NCBI GenBank assembly: GCA_046537875.1
Contig: JBKHJZ010000225.1
Location: forward strand, 1-5,003
Direction: 5' to 3'
DNA: 5,003 nt
From: JBKHJZ01 sp046537875
GTDB taxonomy: Bacteria > Actinomycetota > Acidimicrobiia > Acidimicrobiales > VFJN01
In this document: piece by piece, positions 1-5,003 of the stretch
Layout: each line of letters starts with the position of its first letter
How positions within the stretch are numbered: the stretch's first letter is position 1
Made by a program: the position numbers and the translations under genes
Notes under the pieces: model-generated
Databases searched by the model: none
Told to the model about the DNA's origin: nothing
The model's input: the letters and a program-made list of their open reading frames with translations, nothing else

Positions 1-2
1 GG

Positions 3-2072
3 ATGTCAGCCCGTGTCCGGCTGCTGCTGCTCGCGGTGGCGTTCGTCGCGATCGTCGCGGGGGCCGCCCTGTGGCTGAGCCGCGGCGACGACCGACCCGA
101 CCCGGCCGACACCGCGCGGCGCTACCTCGCGGCCTGGCAGGACGGCGACGCCGAGCGCGCCGGGGACTGGGTGCACGACCCACCGGCCACCTTCGCCGAC
201 GACCTGGCCGCGATCACCGAGGGACTCCGGATCGAGAACGCCGCCTACGAGGTCGGGGACGTGCGACGCGACGGCGACGTGGCGCTGGCGCCCTACACGG
301 CCGTTCTGCGGCTCGGCGGTGTCGGCGAGTGGACGTACGACGGCTCCCTGCGACTGGTGTGGTCGGAGCGGGACGGCGACGACGCGTGGCTGGTCGACTG
401 GACACCGGCCGCCGTGCACCCGGAGCTCGAGGCCGGCCAGCGGCTCGTGCGCACCCGCGAGTGGCCCGAGCGGGCGCCGATCACCGACGCGGCCGACCGG
501 CCGCTGGCCGACGCCCGCCGGGCCGTGACCGTCGGCGTCGAGCCCCGCCGGATCGAAGACCTCGCTCAGGTGAAGGCCGCGCTGGAGGAGCACCTCGACG
601 TGGATCCCGGGTCGGTCGACACCGCCCTGGGCCGCCCCGGCGTGCAGCCGGAGCACTTCGTGCCGATCGTGACCGTGGCGGAGGACCGATACGCCGCGGT
701 GCGGGACGCGATCTTCCCCGTGCCCGGGCTGCGGTTCAGGGACACCACCCGCCGGCTCGGCCCCGACGACACCTTCGCCCGGCACGTGCTCGGCCGCGCC
801 GGCGAGGTGACGGCCGAGCGGCTCGAGGAGCTCGGTCCCCCGTACCAGGCGGGTGACATCGTCGGGTTCAGCGGGCTCGAGGCGCGCTACGAGGCGCAAC
901 TCGCCGGCACACCCTCGGGCGAGGTCCGGATCCTCGACGAGAACGACGAGGTCGTCACGGTGGTCGGAACCATCGAGGGCACCCGCCCCCAGCCACTGCG
1001 GACCACGATCGACCCCGCCGTGCAGTCCGCCGTCGAGGCCGCGCTCGGCGACGCCGAACGGCCCGCGGCGGTGGCGGTGGTCGACAGCTCGGGCAACGTG
1101 CGCGCGATGGCGTCCCGCCCGCTCGACGAGGGGCTCAACCGGGCCATCGGCGGGGCGTACCCGCCCGGATCGACGTTCAAGATCGTCACGACCAGCGCCC
1201 TCCTGTCGGCAGGCGTCACGCCCGACACGCCGGTCGAGTGCGCCGAGAGCGTCACGGCGGGCGGGCGGAGCTTCACCAACTTCGAGGGCTCGAGCCTGGG
1301 CACCGTGCCCTTCCGGACCGCCTTCGCCGAGTCGTGCAACACCGCGTTCATCTCGGTGGCGGCCGACGTGCCCGACGCCGACATGACCGACGCGGCCGAG
1401 TCGTTCGGGTTCAACATCGACTACAGCGTCGGCCTCCGCACGCTCACCACCCGCTTCCCCACGCCGGAGAACGCCACCGAGCACGCCGCCGCCGCGATCG
1501 GTCAGGGCCGGGTGATCGCCACGCCCGTCCACATGGCGAGCGTCGGGGCCGCGGCGATCGACGGCACCTGGGAACCGCCCACGCTCCTGCGCGACGCGGA
1601 CGACGCCGCCGAGGGCGGGGCGGCCGGCGACCCGGTACCGGGGGAGACCGGCGAGGACGGCGACGCCACCGGGAACGCCACCGAGGACCGCGCCGGCGGC
1701 GATCCGGAGCAGACCGGCGAGGACGGCGACGGCACCGGGGACGCCACCGAGGACGGCGATGGCGACCCTGACGGCGGCACCCGACCGGCGCCCCGGTCGC
1801 TGCCCGAGGGGCACGCCGCGACGCTGCGCACGCTGATGCGCGCCGTGGTGACCGAGGGCAGCGGCGAGGCCGCCGACGTCCCCGGCGTCGAGATCCTCGG
1901 GAAGACCGGGACCGCCGAGTTCGACACCGGCGACCCGCCACCGACGCACGCCTGGTTCATCGGCGTGCGGGGTGACCTGGCGGTTGCCGTGCTGCTGGAG
2001 GGCGGCGGCGTGGGGGGTCGCGACGCGGCACCGCTCGCCGGCCGGATCCTGGCCGCCCTGCCCGATGCCTGA
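3..2072 (+). CDS. Class B penicillin-binding protein with NTF2-like N-terminal domain (D,D-transpeptidase)
   Basis: This 689-residue protein should cross-link peptidoglycan stem peptides (4-3 links) on the outer face of the membrane. Residues 1-6 are a short basic cytoplasmic tail and residues 7-25 a hydrophobic anchor. There is no lipobox Cys, unlike the lipoprotein relatives of mycobacteria. Residues about 33-145 look like the NTF2-like MecA_N domain, beginning with ARRYLAAWQDGD. Residues about 150-325 form the PBP dimerisation region, with an FSGLE stretch near residue 289 in place of the common QSGLE. The transpeptidase domain follows from about 333. All three catalytic motifs are present: STFK (Ser390 nucleophile, Lys393), SCN (Ser444-Asn446) and KTG (Lys634-Gly636). 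Residues 532-597 are an acidic Gly-rich insert between the second and third motifs. The ATG start is favoured because it places the anchor at the N-terminus, but only two upstream bases are visible, so an earlier start cannot be excluded. The stop is TGA. Confidence 0.93.
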   Translation: MSARVRLLLLAVAFVAIVAGAALWLSRGDDRPDPADTARRYLAAWQDGDAERAGDWVHDPPATFADDLAAITEGLRIENAAYEVGDVRRDGDVALAPYTAVLRLGGVGEWTYDGSLRLVWSERDGDDAWLVDWTPAAVHPELEAGQRLVRTREWPERAPITDAADRPLADARRAVTVGVEPRRIEDLAQVKAALEEHLDVDPGSVDTALGRPGVQPEHFVPIVTVAEDRYAAVRDAIFPVPGLRFRDTTRRLGPDDTFARHVLGRAGEVTAERLEELGPPYQAGDIVGFSGLEARYEAQLAGTPSGEVRILDENDEVVTVVGTIEGTRPQPLRTTIDPAVQSAVEAALGDAERPAAVAVVDSSGNVRAMASRPLDEGLNRAIGGAYPPGSTFKIVTTSALLSAGVTPDTPVECAESVTAGGRSFTNFEGSSLGTVPFRTAFAESCNTAFISVAADVPDADMTDAAESFGFNIDYSVGLRTLTTRFPTPENATEHAAAAIGQGRVIATPVHMASVGAAAIDGTWEPPTLLRDADDAAEGGAAGDPVPGETGEDGDATGNATEDRAGGDPEQTGEDGDGTGDATEDGDGDPDGGTRPAPRSLPEGHAATLRTLMRAVVTEGSGEAADVPGVEILGKTGTAEFDTGDPPPTHAWFIGVRGDLAVAVLLEGGGVGGRDAAPLAGRILAALPDA
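1596..1796 (+). repeat. Acidic Gly/Asp/Glu-rich insert with 66-bp direct duplication inside the transpeptidase domain
   Basis: This stretch encodes residues 532-597 of the penicillin-binding protein and is almost entirely Gly, Asp, Glu, Ala, Thr and Pro. A 44-bp segment at 1645-1688 recurs at 1711-1754 with 42 of 44 bases identical, so the unit length is 66 bp (22 codons) and the frame is kept. The peptide copies read TGEDGDATGNATED and TGEDGDGTGDATED. The insert lies after the strand ending PPTLLRD and before the helix beginning SLPEGHAATLRTLM. That is a surface position between the SxN and KTG motifs where loop length can vary. It is probably a flexible external loop. The Asp spacing is reminiscent of calcium-binding repeats, but that reading is speculative. 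Confidence 0.8.
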
Positions 2073-2096
2073 TCGCCGTCGCGACTCCCATCGGGC
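2060..2096. other. Short inverted repeat straddling the penicillin-binding protein stop codon
   Basis: GCCCGATG at 2060-2067 is perfectly complementary to CATCGGGC at 2089-2096, giving an 8-bp stem with a 21-base loop that contains the stop codon. There is no following T-run. It could be a weak terminator or mRNA 3' structure, or chance in GC-rich DNA. Confidence 0.25.
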
Positions 2097-2109
2097 GTCC
2101 GCCGTCACA

Positions 2110-2124
2110 TAACGTGCAGCGCCG
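2110..2124 (+). promoter_or_regulatory. Candidate -10 element for a leaderless L,D-transpeptidase transcript
   Basis: TAACGT at 2110-2115 matches the actinobacterial TANNNT -10 pattern. It ends eight bases before the GTG start codon at 2124, so initiation would fall at about 2122-2124, on or next to the start codon. No purine-rich Shine-Dalgarno sequence is present in the bases before the GTG, which fits leaderless translation. No convincing -35 hexamer is seen. This rests on motif and spacing only. Confidence 0.4.
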
Positions 2125-2921
2125 TGACAACGTCTCTCCACACCCGATTCCGTCCCCTCCTGGCGGGGTTGCTGGTGCTCGGCGTCGTCCTCAGCGCATG
2201 CGGGGGCGACGACTCCGACGAAGCGGCACCCGAGCCGTCCACCACGACCGCACCGACCACCACGACCACCGCACCCACCACCACGACGACGGCGCCGGAG
2301 CCTCCCGGCTCGATGATCGCCCAGGCCCATGGCACCGAGATCGCCATCTACGACGAGCCGGGCGCCGCCGAGCCGTCCCGGATCCTCACCGACGACGAGG
2401 CGGTGTCGGTGCCCGGCGCCGTGCCCATCGTGTTCCTCGTCGCCGAGGACGCCGGCGAGTGGTTGAAGGTGAACCTGCCGGTGCGCCCCAACGGGAGCAC
2501 CGGCTGGGTGCGGGCCAGCGATGTCGACACGAGCCGGACGACCTACCGCGTCGAGGTGCAGCTGTCGGCCCATCGCGTGAAGGTGTTCGACGGCGACCAG
2601 GTGATCCTCGACGAGGCGGTCGGGGTCGGTCGCACCGACCGGCCCACCCCCGGCGGGGTGTACTACATCAAGGAGCTCCTCCAGCCACCCTCGCCCAATG
2701 GCGCCTACGGCCCCTACGCCTACGGCCTCTCCGGCTTCTCGAACGTGCTCCAGACCTTCGGCGATGGCAACGGCGTGATCGGGCTGCACGGCACGAACGA
2801 CCCCTCGGCGATCGGCCAGGATGTCTCGAGCGGCTGCATCCGCATGCCGAACGACCGGATCAGCTACCTGGTCGAGGACGTCGGGCTCCCGCTGGGCACG
2901 CCGGTCGAGATCATCGCCTGA
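2124..2921 (+). CDS. L,D-transpeptidase (YkuD family) lipoprotein
   Basis: This 265-residue protein should form 3-3 peptidoglycan cross-links or attach proteins to peptidoglycan outside the membrane, using a catalytic Cys. Residues 1-25 are a lipoprotein signal peptide with Arg8 and Arg10 before a Leu/Val-rich core, and LSAC gives lipidated Cys26. Residues 27-61 are an Asp/Glu patch followed by a Thr/Pro/Ala linker. Residues about 62-137 look like a small SH3-type beta domain, containing GEWLKVNLP and GSTGWVRASDV. Residues about 142-265 are the YkuD domain: GVGRTDRPTPGG, then GLHGTN with His222, then SSGCIRM with Cys238 and Arg240. The GTG start at 2124 is chosen because it gives a correctly sized signal peptide. 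The gene lies 51 bp after the penicillin-binding protein gene on the same strand, so it may be co-transcribed with it or read from the candidate promoter in the gap. The exact reaction, cross-linking or anchoring, cannot be decided from sequence. Confidence 0.93.
   Translation: MTTSLHTRFRPLLAGLLVLGVVLSACGGDDSDEAAPEPSTTTAPTTTTTAPTTTTTAPEPPGSMIAQAHGTEIAIYDEPGAAEPSRILTDDEAVSVPGAVPIVFLVAEDAGEWLKVNLPVRPNGSTGWVRASDVDTSRTTYRVEVQLSAHRVKVFDGDQVILDEAVGVGRTDRPTPGGVYYIKELLQPPSPNGAYGPYAYGLSGFSNVLQTFGDGNGVIGLHGTNDPSAIGQDVSSGCIRMPNDRISYLVEDVGLPLGTPVEIIA
2250..2291 (+). repeat. Two 21-bp repeats encoding a (Ala-Pro-Thr5) linker
   Basis: Units at 2250-2270 and 2271-2291 match at 18 of 21 bases and each encode APTTTTT (residues 43-49 and 50-56). 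They form the core of a Thr-rich spacer between the lipidated Cys and the folded part. It would hold the enzyme away from the membrane and may be glycosylated. Such tracts can change copy number by slippage. Confidence 0.75.
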
Positions 2922-2946
2922 GACCCGACCACCTGCGGGGTGCCGC

Positions 2947-2982
2947 GTCCGGGTGCCTCCGTCGGGACGGAGGCACCCGGGT
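2947..2982. terminator. Bidirectional hairpin terminator between convergent genes
   Basis: Bases 2949-2962 pair perfectly with 2967-2980, giving a 14-bp GC-rich stem with a 4-base CGGG loop, extendable by two G-T pairs. It lies 27 bases after the L,D-transpeptidase stop and immediately beside the dnaB stop codon, so it can serve both transcripts. No U-tract follows on either strand, as is common for the hairpins assigned as terminators in actinobacteria. The stem-loop is certain from sequence; the terminator role is inferred from its position. Confidence 0.75.
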
Positions 2983-5003
2983 CAGACCCGCGCCATGTTG
3001 GCGAAGCGGGTGAACTGCTCGAGGAAGGCCAGCCGGCACAGGCCGGTGGGGCCGTTGCGGTGCTTCGACACGATGATCTCGGCCTGGCCCCGGTCGGCGG
3101 AGTCGGGGTGGTACACCTCGTCGCGGTAGATGAACATCACGACGTCGGCGTCCTGCTCGATGCTGTTCTCCACGGTGATGCCGTTGGCCACGAAGTTGTG
3201 CGTGCCCTCCACCGTGGCATCGAACACCGGGCGCTCCCCGCGCGGCTCGATCGCGACCACCCGCTCCCAGGCCGCGTCGGACACGGCGAGCGGGCCCACG
3301 ACTGCGTCGAGGTCGTCTGGGCCGCGGGGCGACGCCGTGGGGGGCTCGGGGTCGGACAGCCGCGCCCGGACCTCGGCGTACGCGCTGTGCCGGCGGGTCG
3401 GCGCGCCGATCCGGTCGACGAACGCACGCTGATCGACGCAGCCCTCGATCGACACGCGGTAGCCGGACCGGTCGGGCGGCGAGGCGGTGGCCCGGACCAC
3501 CGACCGGATCCCGAGGCGCAGCAGGAGCAGCCGGACGTCATCGGCCACGCGCCGGCTCGATGACGTGTGGTGGATGCGAGCCCGATCCCACCAACCCACA
3601 CATCCGTCGGCGGCCCACAACTGCCGGAGGAACAGCGCGACCTGCTCGTCGGTGAGCGAGAACACCGCCGGCGGCACGGACGGGGCGTCGCCCGACGGGT
3701 CGCCCGGGCCCGAGCGCACCACGCGCTGTGCCAGGCGCACCACCTCGCCATCGGGCCGGTGCTCGGCCTCCTTGGGCGCCGGCAGGACCCGGGGCACCGC
3801 GATGCGGGCGCCGACCTCGAGCTCGTCGAGTCGCGCCCACCCGTCCACGGTCAGGAACGGGTGGTTGGCGCTGGCGGTCAGCTCGTGGCCCGAGGCGAGC
3901 CGGAGCTGGAACACCTCCTTCACCCCGGTCGGAAAAGCGCGGGCCATGAGGGCCGGCACCATCCGCAGATCGGTGTCGAGCGACCACACCGGCACCTCGC
4001 GCGCCCCGCTCTCGGCCAACTCGCCGATGGTCACCTCGGCGCCGGTGTCGGCGCGAAGCACCCGGGCATCGGCGGTGAGGCAACCGCTCTCCCGCAGGTC
4101 GGCCAACATCGGCCGCTTGTCGGCCCGCATCTCGAGCTGGCGGGAGAGCTGCGAGAGCGCCACCACCGGGCACTCGAGCTCGCGGGCCAGGATCTTCAAC
4201 CCCCGGCTGATCTCCGACACCTCGACCTGGCGGTTCTCGGCGTTGGCGCGGCCGCTCATGAGCTGCAGGTAGTCGACCACCACCATCCCCAGGTCGCCCA
4301 CCTGGCTCTTGAGCCGGCGGGCCTTGGCCCGGATCTCCATCACGGTGAGGTTCGGGTTGTCGTCGATCCAGATCGGCGCCGAGGCCAGCCGGCCGATCGC
4401 CTGGCTGATGCGGCTCCAGTCGTCCTCGGTGAGCCGCCCGGTGCGGACGCGGGCCGAGTCGATGCGGGCCTCGGCGCACAGCAGGCGCTGCGACAGCTCG
4501 AGGCTGCCCATCTCCAGGCTGAAGAGCAGCACCGGTGCGCTGGCGTGCAACGACGCGTGAGCCGCCATGCCGAGCGCGAACGAGGTGTTGTGGACGAACA
4601 CGTCGGCCGCGACGAAGTTGTGGAGCTCGGGCACGGTGAGGTCGTACACCTGCTCGACGCCGTCGGGCTCGATGGCGACGATCTCGTCCCACATCACGGC
4701 GCTGCCGCGACCGCACGCCACGCCGACCTCGAGCTCCACCGGATCGGGCACGGCCCCCGGGCCGTCGACCGGACCGCCCACTGCGGCACCGCCGGCCCGG
4801 CGCTCGCCGTCCTGCACAGCCCTGGCGCGACCGGCGAACGCCCCGCGGAGGTCACGGTCATCGCCGGCGAACCCCCCGCCGGCCGGCATGGCCACTCCAG
4901 CGGCGACCGGCTCGGCGAGGGGATGCGCCGGCCTACCGGCGATCGCGGCGGCGAGGACGACGGCGGGGGGGGCGGAACCGACGGCAGCACCGGTGGCGAT
5001 GCC
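2982..5003 (-). CDS. dnaB: Replicative DNA helicase DnaB, C-terminal ATPase part, interrupted by two inteins (5' end outside window)
   Basis: This encodes the RecA-like motor of the hexameric helicase that unwinds DNA at the replication fork. The frame is open from the window edge at 5003 to the TGA at 2982-2984. The start codon, the N-terminal DnaB domain and the first part of Walker A lie outside. The visible exteins are 4586-4083 (168 residues) and 3164-2985 (60 residues). The first begins with the Thr of Walker A (TSFALGMAA), then LLFSLEM (motif H1a), the Walker B segment MVVVDYLQLMSG with Asp at 4274-4272, and the H3 motif ALSQLSRQLE. The last extein starts SIEQDADVVMFIYRDEVYH (motif H4) and ends EQFTRFANMARV, as DnaB proteins do. 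Intein 1 splits Walker A and intein 2 splits DLRESG/SIEQDAD, so helicase activity must depend on both splicing events. The GTG at 4895 is inside intein 1 and is not a real start. The gene converges on the L,D-transpeptidase gene. Confidence 0.95.
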   Translation of the reverse strand, partial: GIATGAAVGSAPPAVVLAAAIAGRPAHPLAEPVAAGVAMPAGGGFAGDDRDLRGAFAGRARAVQDGERRAGGAAVGGPVDGPGAVPDPVELEVGVACGRGSAVMWDEIVAIEPDGVEQVYDLTVPELHNFVAADVFVHNTSFALGMAAHASLHASAPVLLFSLEMGSLELSQRLLCAEARIDSARVRTGRLTEDDWSRISQAIGRLASAPIWIDDNPNLTVMEIRAKARRLKSQVGDLGMVVVDYLQLMSGRANAENRQVEVSEISRGLKILARELECPVVALSQLSRQLEMRADKRPMLADLRESGCLTADARVLRADTGAEVTIGELAESGAREVPVWSLDTDLRMVPALMARAFPTGVKEVFQLRLASGHELTASANHPFLTVDGWARLDELEVGARIAVPRVLPAPKEAEHRPDGEVVRLAQRVVRSGPGDPSGDAPSVPPAVFSLTDEQVALFLRQLWAADGCVGWWDRARIHHTSSSRRVADDVRLLLLRLGIRSVVRATASPPDRSGYRVSIEGCVDQRAFVDRIGAPTRRHSAYAEVRARLSDPEPPTASPRGPDDLDAVVGPLAVSDAAWERVVAIEPRGERPVFDATVEGTHNFVANGITVENSIEQDADVVMFIYRDEVYHPDSADRGQAEIIVSKHRNGPTGLCRLAFLEQFTRFANMARV
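3165..4082 (-). mobile_element. Intein 2 of DnaB, 306 residues, in the H4 motif, with a decayed LAGLIDADG endonuclease
   Basis: This is a complete intein between DLRESG and SIEQDAD. Cys1 (codon 4082-4080) opens block A, CLTADARVL. Block B is GHELTASANHPFLT, with His74 and Ser in place of the usual Thr of TxxH. Block F is VFDATVEGTHNFVANG. The end is ITVEN, with Asn306 at 3167-3165 followed by Ser+1. The penultimate residue is Glu where most inteins have His. Residues 136-196 resemble the second half of a homing endonuclease: VPPAVFSLTDEQVALFL, then LWAADGCV (motif with Asp159), then a TSSSRRVADDVRLLLLRLGI segment. No first LAGLIDADG motif is seen: residues 98-135, where it would lie, are a short Pro/Gly/Asp-rich stretch. 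It should still splice in order to make DnaB, but homing activity is doubtful. Base composition looks like the host gene, suggesting long residence. Confidence 0.93.
4587..5003 (-). mobile_element. Intein 1 of DnaB (C-terminal part), in the Walker A motif
   Basis: The last 139 residues of an intein are visible. Its C-terminal splicing region is at 4691-4587: WDEIVAIEPDG, then block F VYDLTVPELHNFV, then block G ending VFVHN. The terminal Asn is at 4589-4587, preceded by the usual His. The next residue is Thr, the +1 nucleophile, which is also the Thr that completes Walker A (GK|T). The upstream Cys or Ser, and blocks A and B, must be beyond position 5003. From 4692 to 5003 the intein is an open, Gly/Ala/Pro/Val-rich stretch without any LAGLIDADG motif or other recognisable endonuclease signature. 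The visible part therefore suggests a mini-intein with a low-complexity linker. A P-loop intein called DnaBi1 is known in mycobacteria, and this is likely the same insertion site. Confidence 0.88.

Noticed and set aside
3..83. Lipoprotein signal at the N-terminus of the penicillin-binding protein
   Set aside because: No Cys is present in or after the hydrophobic segment, so it is read as a transmembrane anchor.
71..856. Arg-rich plus-strand frames within the penicillin-binding protein gene
   Set aside because: They overlap a gene with all catalytic motifs intact in another frame and have the Arg/Ala/Gly composition typical of off-frame reading in high-GC DNA.
6..2789. A 927-codon open frame on the minus strand opposite the penicillin-binding and L,D-transpeptidase genes
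   Set aside because: It spans two real genes on the other strand, has no recognisable domain, and is His/Arg/Gly/Val-rich as expected from the antisense of GC-rich coding DNA.
2940..3563. A 207-codon plus-strand frame opposite the end of dnaB
   Set aside because: It runs antisense to clear DnaB and intein sequence and starts inside the terminator hairpin region; its composition is that of a shadow frame.
4893..4895. GTG as the start of a 637-residue DnaB-like protein
   Set aside because: It lies inside the linker of intein 1, and the frame is open upstream to the window edge. Walker A and the intein N-terminus must lie further upstream.
4694..4990. A 98-codon minus-strand frame in the intein 1 linker region, considered as a frameshifted endonuclease remnant
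   Set aside because: It is Pro/Ser/Arg-rich with no LAGLIDADG or HNH motif, and the main frame is already continuous into the splicing blocks.

Overview
The window is very GC-rich with dense, third-position-GC coding sequence. It carries three protein-coding genes and almost no spacer DNA. Composition, a threonine/proline linker in a surface lipoprotein, a putative leaderless GTG start and a DnaB helicase with inteins at two conserved motifs all suggest an actinobacterium. The style resembles Acidimicrobiia or a related lineage, but that assignment is an inference and no marker settles it.

Layout: (1) positions 3-2072, plus strand, encode a membrane-anchored class B penicillin-binding protein with an NTF2-like (MecA_N-type) N-terminal domain, a PBP dimerisation region and a transpeptidase domain. 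The transpeptidase domain is interrupted by an acidic, glycine-rich insert of about 66 residues with an internal 66-bp duplication. (2) After a 51-bp gap holding a candidate -10 box, positions 2124-2921, plus strand, encode an L,D-transpeptidase (YkuD) lipoprotein with a lipobox, a Thr-rich linker, an SH3-like region and a catalytic SSGC motif. (3) A strong 14-bp hairpin at 2949-2980 separates this gene from the convergent gene. (4) Positions 5003-2982, minus strand, encode the ATPase half of the replicative helicase DnaB. Its 5' part lies beyond the window.

The most notable content is in dnaB. The reading frame contains the C-terminal part of one intein, ending exactly before the Thr of the Walker A motif. 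It also contains a complete second intein of 306 residues in the DLRESG/SIEQDAD motif. The visible part of intein 1 carries a Gly/Ala/Pro-rich linker where an endonuclease would normally sit. Intein 2 keeps only one LAGLIDADG-like motif and ends in Glu-Asn instead of His-Asn. Both look like inteins that have lost, or are losing, homing ability while remaining obligatory for helicase maturation.

The two plus-strand genes both act on peptidoglycan outside the cytoplasmic membrane. One is expected to make 4-3 (D,D) cross-links and the other 3-3 (L,D) cross-links or protein attachments, so together they form a small wall-synthesis pair. The helicase gene is unrelated in function and faces the opposite way. 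No RNA gene, insertion sequence or CRISPR array was seen.
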